From Chaetomium olivaceum (lineage: Eukaryota > Ascomycota > Sordariomycetes > Sordariales > Chaetomiaceae): DNA of 64,000 bases. Below are positions 32,028-43,979 of this stretch, one piece after another. The notes beneath the pieces were generated by a model. The model did not search any database and had not been told where the DNA came from. It saw only the letters and a program-made list of their open reading frames with translations. Within the stretch, counting starts at the first letter, position 1. Each line of letters starts with the position of its first letter. The DNA lies in NCBI GenBank assembly GCA_039881045.1, contig JAYWVB010000022.1, positions 1 to 64,000 on the forward strand. Direction: 5' to 3'. A program made the translations under genes and the position numbers.

Positions 32028-34211
32028 CTATGGGCGCCTATCCAAGCGGGTATACGACCAGATGCGCGCGCGCATATCACCGGAGCCGGTGGCGAAGAAA
32101 CCGCCGCCGGGGCTGGCAACAGGGCTGGGAGCGACGGAAATGACCGAGTTCTTGTGGCCCTGGAGCATGAGCTGGGTGTGGCCGGTGCGCGGGTCCCAGA
32201 ACTGGACGCCACGGTCCTTGGATCCGGAGAGAACCCATTCCGAGTCGGGGGTGAGCGCGACACTAAGCACAAAGTCCTGTTATCTCTCGTATTAGCGGGG
32301 TGTGCCCAGTAAAGTGCCAAGGTGTCAGTTTGGTAAACATATGAACATACCCTATGACCTTCGAAGGTCTTGATGCAGCGACCGCCCTTGAGCGGGGGTT
32401 GTTGCGTGTGGCCGATTTGGCGAGAGGTGGTCAATTCCCACATCTTGATGGTCTTGTCCAAGCTGCCGCTGACAAGCTCGCGGGCGTTCGGGGAGAATGC
32501 GACACTATATACACTGTCCTTGTGGCCGTCCGGACCCTCGAGGCGCTCGAGCAGGTAGCCCATCTTGACATCCCACACCCTAACGCTCTTGTCAAGAGAG
32601 CCGGCAGCGACGAGCTTGGTATCGGGCGAAATGGCGACCGTCGTGACGCCATCCTCTATGGTGAGCGTCAAGTTGCAGTTGCCCGTTTCCAAGTCCCAGA
32701 TTCTGACGGTCCTATCGCCACTTCCGGAAGCGATCGTGCGTCCATCGCGGGCGAAGTCTAGAGAATAAATATCCTGGTCGTGTCCGGCAAAAGTCGTCCG
32801 AATCACCCGGTTCTGAATGTCCCAGACCTAGGCAAGTTAGCATCATGACTGTGACGCGGGCAAGATTCAAGACGGAACAAACTCACTCTAATCAACTTGT
32901 CCTCAGCTCCGGTGGCTAGATACTTGCCATCAGGGCTAAAGCAGACACTCCTGATGTAAAGATCGCCATTAAGATCGATACTCTCGTCCTGGAGGACACA
33001 AATCTTCTCGCCCGTGTTGACGTCGTAGATCTGAGCCGATCGGTTGCAGCCGGTCGCGACGTATTTGCCGTCATGGCTGAACCTGACGCAGCAAACGACG
33101 CTCTCGTGCTGAAGGGTGTGGACGAGGTCCACGTCCAAAACCCGGGGCACAGTTTGGTTGAAAATGGCCCACCAGTCGTCTCTAACCTTCTTAATGTGAT
33201 TCGGCAGGCGCTCCGGGTCAAGGTCGCCCAGGGCATTGTTATGAGGCGGAGGGGCGGGGACATGCTGGGCCATCCTCGTATGGTCGGGAGTCGGATGGGT
33301 AGGGACCTGGGGGGACTGGCCCGGGCCGTTGTAAGGGACCGGAGTGTTTATTTGCGGAGTGGCTGGGCCAGCTGCCGGCGGCCTGCCGATGGGTCGCTTG
33401 TTTCCCGGCCCCGGAGACGCGGTGCTCTGCGGGGGTTGGGGAGGGAAACCTCCCGGTGCCGGGGCCTGCGGGTACTGCGGCTGGAACGGAGGCTGTTGAG
33501 ATGGCGGCGGTGGCGGCGGAGGTGGGGGACCCTGCAGTCCAGGGGGCGCCGGGGGCATGTGCGGAGGTTGTTGCTGTTGCTGCTCCTGTTGTTGCTGCGG
33601 GTGAGGCGGAGGAGCGAGGCCGCCTTGGGTGACTTGGCCGGAGAGGATGGCTCCAATAACTGTATTGTTCCCCGGGTTGCCGATCTGCGGCGGCTGCTGA
33701 GGAGGAGCGACGTGCTGAGGAGGGGGGTTCATGGGGCCCGGCGGGCCTCCGCGGCTGTCCAGTTGGCGGCGCAACATGGCGACTTCTTCCTCGTATCTGA
33801 TGGCATGCGCGTTAGGGCGGTGAGGCTGGGGGGGAAATAGCACATAGGGTGACTCACTTCTGCTTAAGACTCATATGAGCTTGTTCCATCTGGTAGACCT
33901 TCTCACGGATGATTTGCATCTCTTGCACTTGCGCTTGGACTACCAGGCAAACTGTTAGTGTCCACCCGGCACAAACTGCGCGACGGCCAAGACTGGTAAG
34001 GCTTGTCCCGTCGCGCTTATGACGCGGCGGCGCTAATGACCGCAGGCCAGAGCAGGAACGACTTACTCTGATGCTCGTAAGTCTCGGTCTGGCGAACGTG
34101 CGACTCAAACTCGGCGCGGATCTGGTCGAGTAGCTCGTTCAGACGACCGGCGCCGCCATTGGCAGGGGGCACGCCCCTCATACCCTGATGGCCGGGATAC
34201 ATCGACGACAT
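32028..34211 (-). CDS. rco-1: Transcriptional corepressor RCO-1/RcoA/Tup1
   Basis: Minus-strand exons 34211-34067, 33939-33858, 33796-32887, 32827-32351 and 32276-32028; all introns GT-AG and frame-consistent, 620 residues. The N-terminus (residues about 15-95) is the Tup1 tetramerisation coiled coil (RLNELLDQIRAEFESHVRQ, VQEMQIIREKVYQMEQAH). A Pro/Gln linker follows (with a Q5 run and a P9 run), then a conserved block before the propeller (LPNHIKKVRDDWWAIFNQTVPRV type), and seven WD40 repeats (ESVVCCVRFSHDGKYVATG, SGSGDRTVRIWDLE, SGSLDKTIKMWEL, SGSKDRGVQFWDPRTG) ending RARIWSYTRLDRRP. Tup1 proteins work with Ssn6 as a general corepressor in the nucleus, controlling conidiation and carbon responses in fungi. 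No frame break here. Confidence 0.95.
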
Positions 34212-35782
34212 GGTTTCTCGTCGAAATATCGATCGCTATTGTTCCTTCGTCTCCGCAGTCGCGGCTGAGAGATGGGAGAGGTCGATTTTCGATGGAATCG
34301 CGATTGGTATCGGGTGTTGAGCGATGGGGGTAACCGGACAGTGACGACGGAAATTTTTCCCCGGTCAACAACAAGCTGGCCAGAGGTTCTCAGCCTCCCC
34401 GCGCACGCGCAAAAAACACACTCGGATTAGGAGGAGCGCCTTGGCGTGAATGCAATGCGCGTCACCGCGAACGGTCTACACGGTATTCGCAGTTTTGGCT
34501 TTAAATGCAAGCCGTGATTCCGATTGTCATCGGGCGGCAGGTTGTTAGGTGAGACGAATATGCTTTAGGTTCGAACGATGGTTGGGAACGGGCCGTGCTG
34601 GGGACGAGGAAAGTGTGTCGTAGGGAAGGAAAAGGAACGGAACCCCCAGAGCGGAGGGGCGGCTGATGAACTTTGGGGGAAGCGCAAGGCAATCCGGCTG
34701 GCCAAGTCATTCCCAAGGAAAAAAAGGTACCTTGCCCGACATGCGGCGGGCGCCACCCCAAGCAATTGCAGAGAGCTCACGGACAGGGGACAAGGGTGCA
34801 GGGGGTTATGGAGGATACTCAGGCATCTGCAGGCGGATACCTGGTGGGTCCGGCCCGTGCGTCGTGCCAGGGGTCCCTTAGCGTGGCCGTTCTGGAAAGC
34901 GGAAATGGCCAAAGTGGGGGAAAGTGGGGCCAGAGGGAGTGTGCATTCTGCCCGCAGGAGTGGAGTGACCCCAAAAGGACGAGACTGCCTGGCGCTGCTG
35001 CACTGCACTGCTCACGTTCTGTTTCCCGAGAAACATGGAACCAACCACGACCCAACATTCTCAACTAGTTATCCGCCGAAACAAAAAGGAGAAAAAAGAG
35101 CCGAGTCATTTTATGACTGACCTGTACCGCGAATTACCGCTCGTCAAAGATATCACGCCGGCTTCAACCCGTCAGCAGATCTGATGGGGATCTGATTTTA
35201 ATTCGGTCGGGTAGCTGCCTGCCCATGTCCATGTCCATGTCCGATATGCTTGGAAAGTGACGAGCGACTTGCTCCCCCAGTCACATCTTCCGTATCATCA
35301 TCCATCTCACCTTACCCACGCTTCCACGGTTCTTCAAAAGCAGGCCAAGAGATGAGGAGGCAGGGTAGCGTGATTGTGACAGCTCTTCGTCCACTACCAA
35401 GACTCTCTACCAAGGTATTATGTGGCCGGTCATGTAGTATTTCCTCCAACAGCTCTTTTGCAAGTGCGCTGCAGGTGCCTTGCAGCCACAATTATCCGGC
35501 CGACGACTGCGGTGGCCAGGGGCGTTCTGGGCTCCGGACAGATTGTGCGGCCTCGGCAAGCCCCCGCGGCCCCGCGCTGTCTTGGTCGTGTCATGTCGAG
35601 ACACCCTGGGCGTGGGCGGCACAAGGTCTGAGAGGTGGTGTGTGTGGGGATGATGGGTTGCCCCTTTCGGCTCACCTGCACGCTTGTTCCCGTTCTCCAG
35701 CTGGGGGAGCGGTTTGGCAGACAGGCAGACTGCCAATGGGGCGGGTTGCACCGTTCGATGGGCCTGTGCTACCATACCGACT

Positions 35783-35816
35783 GTGATGCAGTGATGCAGT
35801 GATGCAGTGATGCAGT
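35783..35816. repeat. 8-bp tandem repeat gatgcagt x4
   Basis: Perfect consecutive copies of tgatgcag within the RCO-1 upstream region. Confidence 0.95.
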
Positions 35817-36076
35817 ACACAGTGTGTGCTTCGAAATGATGGACCCTGTGCCACCACCACCATCTACACAGGAGTGGTGGGAACATCTGATCCATATGAC
35901 AGATCACAGTCAATCCTTCGTCCGATTAGGCCCGAATTGTTACGTCGGGGAGAGGAGGCAATGAGGAGGTGGAACGAGTGGGCCGGCGTGTCCAGCGCGC
36001 AGGGGGGTGCGATGACGGCTTCAGCCATGAGACTGGTTTTGGCTGCATGCCATTCACCCTCATCGTACGTACATGT

Positions 36077-36104
36077 ATGTACATGCACGTGGAGGCATGT
36101 ACAT
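36077..36104. repeat. Inverted repeat, 10-bp stem, 8-nt loop
   Basis: Left arm atgtacatgc (36077-36086), loop acgtggag, right arm gcatgtacat (36095-36104); perfect pairing. Could form a hairpin or bind a dimeric regulator. No terminator role in eukaryotes is implied. Confidence 0.9.
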
Positions 36105-37615
36105 GTACGAAGTACTCTAATCTGCATCGCTTCTGACGTTGCATGCTGACGGGCGTGTCGTCGCGCGGCAGCTTTTCTGACATTTCCTCCCGACAGAAAC
36201 TTGAAGCGGGACTGCATCCGGCTGGGAAGCAAGTATCCGAGTGGCCGCTGCGAAGTCCGGAACTGCCGTTCTGAGACCGGCGCCCAGCTCACCGCTCCTC
36301 CTGTCGCTATCTCACCTTACCCACCAACTCAAGACAACCCTTGTCCGGGAAGACAGAACCTTTGTGCGGTTCCTGGTTGCTTCAAAAATGAGAAAATAGA
36401 AAATACCGGCAAACCCGTGTGCGTTCGATTTGTTTCTTTGTTTTTGTTACCAGTCATTTATTTCGAATTTCTCCCGAAATTTCTGTCGTTGTTTCGAGGG
36501 CCACATGTCCACCAACCCAAAACTGACGACGCAGTTCAATTACCCAGCGAAATCCACTCAGCCTCGTCGCCATCGAGCAAAAGCCAGGCCAAGAACGATC
36601 TGTACCAGCAGTAAGCACAGACATCACGTCATGTTATGGGAAGATAAACGACGCATGCAAATTGCGTTCAATACAATAGGAGGGGGCGAAGAACTTTTAC
36701 AGTGATACCCTAACATGTGAAAAAAGAAATAAGAGAAAGATAATGACGCGGCAGGTTCTTGATTTTCCCCTTATTTCCAAGATGTGTCCCGAGCCGGGCA
36801 TCTCGATTGCCGACTCGGCAGAGAAATTCTACGGCCCGAGACAGCCCCCGGTTCAGCCTTAAGGGTCTCTGGGCCGTACCGTGCCTGCTTCGGTAGCGAC
36901 TTCCATTGTTTAAACAACTCGCTGTTCAAATATAAGACCCAAAGTGGCAACCGATGACTTCTTTGATCAGTTTTTGTTGTAGGCAGTGCAGGCCACCCCC
37001 GACACCTTCCATAGCGGCTGTGCTCCGAGACTCCCGGAAGAAAGTGGAAGGTGGCTTGATGTCATCTTTCTTTTTCAGCGGCATGTTTCATCCGATCTCG
37101 TGGGGTAGGCTAAGCCACATCGGGCCTCTGAAACACCTCTCTTGCACAGCTTCAGTGTTTGTTCTTTGCGAAACAGAATGGCGCTTCGACTTCTTATCGC
37201 CGCAAAACTGTATTTCTTCTCTGCGTACTGGTAAGTACTAGTAAGGAGCCTGGAAAAATGAGGAAGTCATATACGGTCATTCTCTCCGGTTTACAATCCA
37301 CGACTACACACCAGGGCATCGTTTGATTTGTTGTTGGTTTGATGTTTGAGAACTGGGGTCCACGGTGGGCGGGACTACCGAGCGGGCCAACAACGTGTTG
37401 CTCTGAGGCTTCAAACAGCCTAACCGCGTCGAGGAGGTCGTGATGCAACTCTAGCTCCTGAACACACAGACACACTCCGTTTCATTTATTCTTTCTTTCA
37501 ACCTGACCTTACATAGAAGGCGTAGTTAGGCCTATCCAGACTGAGCAATACTCTCAACGACTTTTATCTTCTTTTCTCGGTTGTTTAGCGTGTAGCGGTA
37601 CCAATATTGTTTAAT

Positions 37616-38581
37616 ATGTCCAACATCCAGTATCATAGCGTCCCTCTCGCCGAGGAGCGCAGTCCCAAGAGCCGTCAGATACGACGTGATTTAGATACAA
37701 ACTATGGAGCGATCCCGGACACTAAGAGCAAATCCCAGAACCACTGGGTATGGCTCGCCCATGCTTTGCTGCTCTCCGTTTCAATGACCTTCTTCGCTCT
37801 TTCATTATGTTTGAGGTCTAGAAACCATACCGGCCAAAGATCTTTGCACGGTACAACGCCGGTATTACTAGCGGTCGAACGCGAAACCAAACAAGTCGGG
37901 TTAGGCCCAGCATGGGGGAACTCGTTATATGCCGGTCAAAGTGAAGAGGCGGAAGAAGCCTGGGGCTCTCTTACACAAGGTAGCCCCCCCACCGAATATG
38001 TAACATCCGACATTCGCTGACCAGAGGTAGCGGGTGATGTGTTTCTCACAGAAGCAGAGGCCTTGAAATTAGGCGTATCACCCAATATGATGACGAGCAA
38101 ATCCCCTGAGGCGGGTGGGCAAGGTTACAGAGCAGGTGTTGAAGTATTCTACCAACTGCGTTGCCTGAACCTGCTAAGGCAAACAGCCCATGGAATGCCC
38201 AACACAAAGGGAAATACAGATATCGGTGAGTGAGCAGTACTTCCGCCAGGAATATGCAGTTGCTAACCGCACTTAGACTATTGCGTTGAGCTACTCCGGG
38301 AGACTCTGATGTGCCACAGTGATGCCGGCATCTTCGCCGTCAGGAGCACCGCCGAGCGTGCGGACCAAGGGACAGCCAGCGGGCGGCTTGAGTTTGAGGG
38401 GAGCCGTACATGTCGGAGTTTCGAAGCAGTAAAGCAATGGAGCGACAAACACTCGGTGAGAGGAGGGTGAGAGAACGTCGAGTCGAGTATGGATAGTAAA
38501 TATAATCTGAAGTGATCCTTGATTAACACCTTGTTCTAACAGGCACTCAAACATGTCCATTGCAGCCTTCCATCATTATGA
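37616..38581 (+). CDS. UstYa-family (DUF3328) protein lacking the motif histidines
   Basis: Exons 37616-37979, 38025-38225, 38277-38455 and 38543-38581, all joins frame-true; 260 residues. A cytosolic N-tail is followed by one transmembrane segment (about residues 45-66), the UstYa topology. Family blocks present: EEAWGSLTQ, EAEALKLGVSP, YRAGVEVFYQLRCLNLLRQ and DYCVELLRETLMCHSDAGIF, then RTCRSFEAVKQW. In UstYa proteins the two HxxHC motifs sit in the blocks here reading YQLRC and DIDYC, so all four histidines are replaced while both cysteines remain. UstYa-type proteins act as oxidases in ribosomally made cyclic peptide toxins and other pathways. This member has no biosynthetic neighbours in the window and is probably inactive or repurposed. 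The last exon is small and the least certain. Confidence 0.72.
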
Positions 38582-38997
38582 CCTTGAAAACGGCCGATGA
38601 TATATCGCGGTTCAAAATATGACTCCAACAAGCGTTCACCTACGTTGACGCAAACAGAGCTGCTGCCCGCTACTGACCGGCATGGCTGCATGGAGATACT
38701 CCGTCTTCATCCGGCGTTCAGGGGAACTGGTATCACCCCCCCCCCCGGAGACAGCGTAGCCCCAGGCATCCCATAGCCCCTTCAACGCCTCGCAAACCCG
38801 CTGAGAGGAAATGTACACAAGAAAACGCTAGGAGACGCAAAGAAAATATTAATGATAGGCCGGGTGGCATGTCACCACACCAAAAAGACAATCTTCCTCC
38901 TCCACCCAAAAGAAAAAAAGCAGCCAGGCCAGCCCCAAACAGCCAAATCGCCCCCCTGTCCGAACCCCCCATTCCAAACCAACCACCCCCTCCTCAC
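38582..38997. other. Intergenic with C10 run
   Basis: 3' regions of the UstYa-like and DUF2015 genes; a C10 homopolymer at about 38737-38746. No gene seen. Confidence 0.45.
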
Positions 38998-39405
38998 TCA
39001 AGAAAAGCTCACAAATTTCGGATCCCTCGGCCTCCCATCGGCGCCAATCCCATTCTCCTTAAACCGCTGCTCCATATACACCCGCCGCGCCTCATCAAAC
39101 TTCAGCCTCCTCTTCTTCATAATCCTCAGCACCTCCCTCTTCGCCGCATCATCCAGCCCCGCGCGGCCATCCCCGCCCTCCACGTTGGCCGCCAGGTCGA
39201 AGTTGGCCGACGACAGGCCCGCCTCCATGTCGTCCTCGAAGGAACCCCCGCCCGGCGCCAGCCGCGAGTACAGGTAGTCGCTGCCGGGGATGCGGATGCT
39301 GTGGATGCGCTCTTGGAAGCTGGGGAGCCAGCGGGCGCGGGTGAGGTAGAGGGTGGTGCCGGTCACGAGGACCAGGAAGGTCAGGCTGTAGAGGAGGTAG
39401 CCCAT
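38998..39405 (-). CDS. DUF2015/UPF0357 family protein
   Basis: Single exon, ATG 39405 to stop 38998-39000, 135 residues. A signal-anchor helix at residues 4-22 (LLYSLTFLVLVTGTTLYL) is followed by a soluble domain with the family signature: SSANFDLAANVEGGDGRAGLD, REVLRIMKKRRLKFDEARRVY, and the conserved end GADGRPRDPKFVSFS. It matches the fungal UPF0357 family (yeast YCL012C) in length and sequence. Function is unknown; the topology suggests a membrane-anchored protein. Confidence 0.9.
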   Translation of the reverse strand: MGYLLYSLTFLVLVTGTTLYLTRARWLPSFQERIHSIRIPGSDYLYSRLAPGGGSFEDDMEAGLSSANFDLAANVEGGDGRAGLDDAAKREVLRIMKKRRLKFDEARRVYMEQRFKENGIGADGRPRDPKFVSFS

Positions 39406-40384
39406 TGTGTTTTTTTGGGGGGGTTGCGCGGAGGCGCGAGTTTCTTTGGAGGTTTGGATGGTTTGGTTGTTGTGGTTGTTTTTTGACGAGGAGACGTCTT
39501 TGAAGATTGGGAGTGCCGCGCGGCGGGATGCTGCTTTGTGGCGCAAGCTGGGAAGTGTTTCGGAAGCGGCGGGCGCGCGGGCTGTTCACGCTAATGGATG
39601 CGCCGGAGGGAGAAGAGAATCAAGGAAAAAAGAACGTAGTCAAAAGAAAGATAAGGCGTGCTTACGCAGGTGGGGAGAACATTTCTTTGAGCTCAAGTTG
39701 GCGAGCCCTGGGTACTAATCGCGAAACATTCAGAGGGTCCTGAGGTGTGACGGGTTTGTCGCCGAAGAGGCCGCCGTCAGCTTGGCATGACACGGCACGG
39801 GGAGCAAAATGGAATGACGATTGGCACTTCAACTCCGCGCACGGGCCACCGGTATAAAGGGTGACAGTCCAGAGAGTCTGTTTTGGTTGCCATAAAACCT
39901 CAAGGTTGTAGTTATAGGTTGTATACGGAAACCACAATATAAGCGATTTTCATTCTCTTTCCTGCTGCCGATTTGGATTTTATTTTTTGGTCGCAACATC
40001 TTCTATTTGCATTTTCTTTCCCCTTCTTACCTATCTTCTTTTGGTTTCGGATTTACTTTCCTCTTCTCCTCCATTCCTTTTCTCCTTTCTTTAGCTTTTT
40101 CCTCTTTTCTTTTTTTAAATAAAAAAGAAAAAGAAGAAAAGAAAAAGAAAAACCTCTGTATTTATTTGTTGGTTTGTGGTCTTCTATTCTTCGTGACAGG
40201 TCTGCTATGTATAAAACCCCACTCTCCGATTCGCGATAAGCCCCGGCCACTTTCCATATTTTGCTCAACACTATTAAATCATTGAAATCACTATACCATG
40301 ACTTTATTGCCTGTCTACGGGTTCGTCAAGGGTTCGTCGGGGGCCACGGGTTCGCCACGGGTTGACCAAAAGCCAAGGGTTTGC
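39406..40384. other. Intergenic, AT-rich poly-purine/pyrimidine region
   Basis: Leader of the DUF2015 gene and 3' region of the HNH gene. 39960-40150 is strongly T-rich then A-rich (about 100 bp of T/C followed by AAAAAG tracts). Nothing coding. Confidence 0.45.
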
Positions 40385-41654
40385 TTAAGAAACCGCATCC
40401 ATCCACCCGTCCAACCTGAGCATCACAAGGTGACCGAGCTCCGTTGCCCCATCCTCCCGTACGTCCTTATAGTCCAAATCCCGAAGAATCTCTTCAATGT
40501 AACTGCCCGCCGCAGAAAGGTGAAGGATGTGGGCAATGGCGGAATGAAGTGCCAACAATCGCGGTAAGGGTGGCTCGACGGACCGGTCCTCAGTTAGGTA
40601 TAATGTGCGTTCGACGGGCAGATCTCGCAGAATGAAGGGTTCGAGGAAAGTCTGGATTCGGTAGGTATGCTCATGACCAGGCAGTGCCTCGAAAAACACC
40701 TCAAAGTTGCCAAACATTCGGTGTAACGACGAGCTCAAGGTGATAGTATTCCGTGGTCTGTCAATGTCTGTCCCTTGGATGAAGTCGGTTACTCCGCGGT
40801 CAAACATGCTGAGAACATCAAGTGCGGCCTTCTTTGAGGGGGGCTAGCAGGGTTAGCTGGGTTTCAACTTAAACAGATGGCGCAGAAGTAACAAACCAGT
40901 TCAGGCGCGCTTCCCATGTCTGTGAGAGAATGGGAAGAATATGTGCGACCTCCACCTTAGCAAACCCCTTCTCTTCTGAAAGTCGGTTACCATCGTCATC
41001 CACCGCATTGGTACCATCGCTGTGAGAACGTTTAACGGCTTGTTCTATGTCGAACTGATGACTGATCACACAGCGATGGCGGTCACGGAAGAGGCAATCC
41101 TCCCAAAGGCCTGCTATGCGTTCCGGAGTGCCGATGAACTCTCTCGTACCGCCTTGCGCTCGTTGAATCGCGGAGTGGACAGCCGGGGAGAACTGCGGCG
41201 TTTTGAGGGCAGAAGCACGCACTAGATAAGTTGTTAATATCGGACAATAATGTTGTGAGAGAAGTCAAGGCTTACAAGGCAGGAAGAAATTCTCGAAAAG
41301 GTAATCTGCAAAGCGAGAAAGCCCCAGGCTCAGTTCCTCCTCGCCATTCTCAAAGTCGATATCGTCCTCGTCTTCGTCATTTAACGAAAGTCCCATCCAC
41401 CAGAGAAAAGCCCGGAGAAAGATGTCCTTCGACACCTCGGAACGTGCATATTCATAAGTGAGACGCACGAGTCGGGGACGGTTATATCCACCGGCACTGG
41501 TATGAGTGTTGGTCACATTTGCATCAAAATGATTGACGATACGCTGGAATTTGTTGTTTAACCGAGCGCGTTCATTGGGTTCTAGGGGCGGTTCATCGGA
41601 AAAGGAGATAATTCCGAGGAATGACTGATGTCGATGGCGAGGGGGAGGAACCAT
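40385..41654 (-). CDS. HNH-nuclease domain protein (fungal HNH_2 type)
   Basis: Minus-strand exons 41654-41276, 41221-40893 and 40843-40385; 388 residues. The second intron uses donor GTTACT, which is phase-correct, whereas the nearby GTTTGT is not. Conserved HNH parts: RDRHRCVISHQFD (knuckle, residues about 180-192), VEVAHILPILSQ with the AHI histidine, and ITLSSSLHRMFGNFEVFFE with the distal HxxFG. These are standard landmarks of the fungal HNH_2 family; many copies occur in ascomycete genomes, often in variable regions, and their roles are mostly unknown. A clear TATAAAA lies 163 bp upstream of the ATG. Confidence 0.85.
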
Positions 41655-42262
41655 TTTCTTGTTCTGTTAAAGGGGAGCAATGGAGAATGCGGCCAATCTT
41701 TGAGCCATCAAAAACATAAACCCTGACTCCATGTACGAGAAGAAGGGAGAAATAAAGAAACAATAAGAAAAGAACTAGAAAAAAGAACAGAAGAAGGAGA
41801 AAAGAAGAAAAAAGCCTTTTATACTCAGAGCAGCAATGGTAATAGCTAGGGATTGAACCGTGATTCGCCTCTAAACCTCCAAGGAGAAGAAAAAGTTAGG
41901 AGAAATGGGAAAGCTTAAAACAAAACGCAAATGGTTGATTTCACGAAAATAAAGGTAGTGTCGGTACCTATTATGATCGGGCGTAAATACGACCTATAGC
42001 ACCGAGTACCTTGCAACCTGGGTGGTTGTTTATCGGAGTCCATTTCATGAGTGAGGGAGGAGTGTTTGACGGTCGCGGGGCGGAGACATCCACAGTACGA
42101 ATACCCCGGCCACATTCCCAATCTAACCCCAAACAGCAAATTAAGCGAGCCCACATTCGCAGCACCAAAAATCCAGCATTTGGGTCTGAAATTCGATATC
42201 ACGAAAACTTGCCGACGCCCTGATTCCGACTGCATCGCCTGTTCAACGTCCATATCGCCAAA
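41655..42262. promoter_or_regulatory. Divergent promoter region, HNH (-) / eL28 (+)
   Basis: 600 bp. Contains A/G-rich sequence (41740-41815) and a TATAAAA on the minus strand at 41817-41823. No gene. Confidence 0.4.
41817..41823 (-). promoter_or_regulatory. TATA box candidate for the HNH gene
   Basis: TATAAAA on the minus strand about 160 bp upstream of the start codon; placement is plausible but unproven. Confidence 0.35.
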
Positions 42263-42961
42263 ATGTCCAACGTCTCCGCCGACCTTATCTGGGAGATTTC
42301 CCGTAAGCTGATCCGACCGTATTTTATGGAAGATTTCGCACAGTTTCTCACCACCAGCTACTCACAGGCTCGACTAACTCGTACCTCGTCAAGACGAGGA
42401 CGGGCCAGTTCTCGCGGGATCCCCTCAACCTGACGAACCTGCACTCGCGCAAGGTACGGCTCGATGGAAATTACCTGGAAGGAATACTCAGCTGACACAG
42501 ACGACAGTATGCCGGTTTCGTCAATGACAAGGTACGAATAATTCGAGCACAGCGTTCGATCAGATTAGGCGAGAAATAATGATCTAATACGATGGGTTAG
42601 GCTATCGGCATCTCCCCCAACGAGAAGGGTGGCGTCCAGGTGATCAGCAAGAAGCCCGCTTCAGCTAACAAGCCCGCGTCGGCCCTGCACACCGTCACCT
42701 ACGGCGGCAACAAGACGTCCCGCAAGTCAGTTGAAGCCAGTCCCGGAACGAACACGATGGGGGATGCTGATATCTATGTTTCACAGGACCTACCGTGCCG
42801 TTGCCAACCAGGCCGCCAAGAACGGCTACCGCGCCGACCTCCGCGCCGCCGCCGTCTCGCGCGCCAGCGGCATCCGCCGGTCCCAGAGGGCTGTCAAGCC
42901 CGACCCGGAGCAGAAGCTCAGGGGCAACGCCGCCAAGAAGGCTGCCGCTGCTAAGCAGTAG
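42263..42961 (+). CDS. 60S ribosomal protein eL28
   Basis: Exons 42263-42302, 42368-42453, 42508-42531, 42601-42725 and 42787-42961; 149 residues. Five small exons with the first after 40 coding bases is typical for fungal ribosomal protein genes. Sequence blocks: MSNVSADLIWEISRSTNSYL, FSRDPLNLTNLHSRKYAGFV, KAIGISPNEKGGVQV, HTVTYGGNKTSRKTYRAVANQ, and a Lys/Ala-rich tail. It matches animal RPL28/eL28, a large-subunit protein lost from S. cerevisiae. I give no symbol because RPL28 names a different protein in yeast. Confidence 0.95.
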
Positions 42962-43979
42962 AGGATGATGAACGGGCAGGAAGAGTCGGAAGCGTAGCTC
43001 TGTATTGAGTCCGCAAACCTCGCGCCGAGGCGTGCATTACAGACGATGGAATGCGGATGCGGGGCAATGGGACAGGACGGATTGCCAAAACTTGCATTCA
43101 GGAACGGCCACGGCGTTTGATATCCAAAGAATCGATCACTCAAGCGGGGTCTTTGCAGCCCGGATGGCGTTGCGGCACAATACATGTGATAGAGAGCACA
43201 ACCATCTACGTGCCGAGCCTGCTGCCTGAGTCCAGGAGCCCACTTGCGTGACGACGTGTAAATGATCGGAAAGAGATAACGGGAAGTCGTGCGACCTGCC
43301 TCTCCATATTCACAAGGGTATTCGGCCTACAACTTCGGGGCGAGGTATGGGCGGTGTCCCGGTCCCGCCCGATTCTCCGGACCGAGAGTCGGGCCTCGGA
43401 AGCCGATCGGGTAACCGCATCATAGCGTAGATTATCAGCACAGACAGAGTAACAGGAATCATCGTGATTGAAAAGAATATTATGGCATGAACTGGAGTGG
43501 AAAAGGGCGTCGAAGCTGTCTCGGCGGTGCACGCAGTTTAGCTGTGCTCCATCCCGCGCAATGGGTGTCCGGCGCCGGACTCGGGGGGAGAAACGAATTG
43601 AGCCGGAACCCTCCCTGCATGGCGCGGTCTCAGGGGGTAGGAACGCGGGGCAAGCAAAGCTCCTGCGGTTTGGCGGGCCTGGACGCCTTCGGGATGCCCC
43701 ACGACCCACCGCCAACTTTTCGGATAGTACTGTACTTAAGCTGCCAAGCACCTTCTGAGCTCGCGATCGCGACATCGTGTCCTCCCCAACTTTCCCACTA
43801 CTTCTCAACACCCGCTGTCTCTCCAGGTATATGCCCATATATTCCAGTGATTCTTTACTTACTTCTCGAGCTCCAATTGCGCGTTTGGCTGAACTCAAGC
43901 TGACCTCCGATTTTGCGACGTCAACAGTTACCCCTCCATAACCCCGCTTACCCTTTCGATCTTCGATCCAAAAGTCAAG
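42962..43979. promoter_or_regulatory. Intergenic upstream of malate dehydrogenase
   Basis: About 1 kb between eL28 stop and MDH start. Pyrimidine-rich leader at 43770-43979. No gene seen. Confidence 0.4.

Larger units (their letters stand above)
34212..37615. promoter_or_regulatory. 3.4-kb gene-free region between RCO-1 (-) and UstYa-like (+)
   Basis: No coding model is supported. Visible structures: an eight-base repeat gatgcagt x4 at 35783-35815, a perfect 10-bp inverted repeat with 8-nt loop at 36077-36104, and several TGTACATG words. Part of this long upstream region may regulate RCO-1, whose fungal relatives have long leaders; that is inference. Confidence 0.4.

Noticed and set aside
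33073..33840. 255-codon antisense frame over the RCO-1 linker
   Set aside because: Low-complexity complement of Pro/Gln codons.
37616..41654. UstYa-like plus HNH genes as a biosynthetic or defence cluster
   Set aside because: No precursor peptide, no transporter, no core enzyme; neighbours are housekeeping or DUF genes.
41840..41870. Minus-strand ggttcaatccc resembling a tRNA T-loop
   Set aside because: Stems do not pair and there is no anticodon arm.
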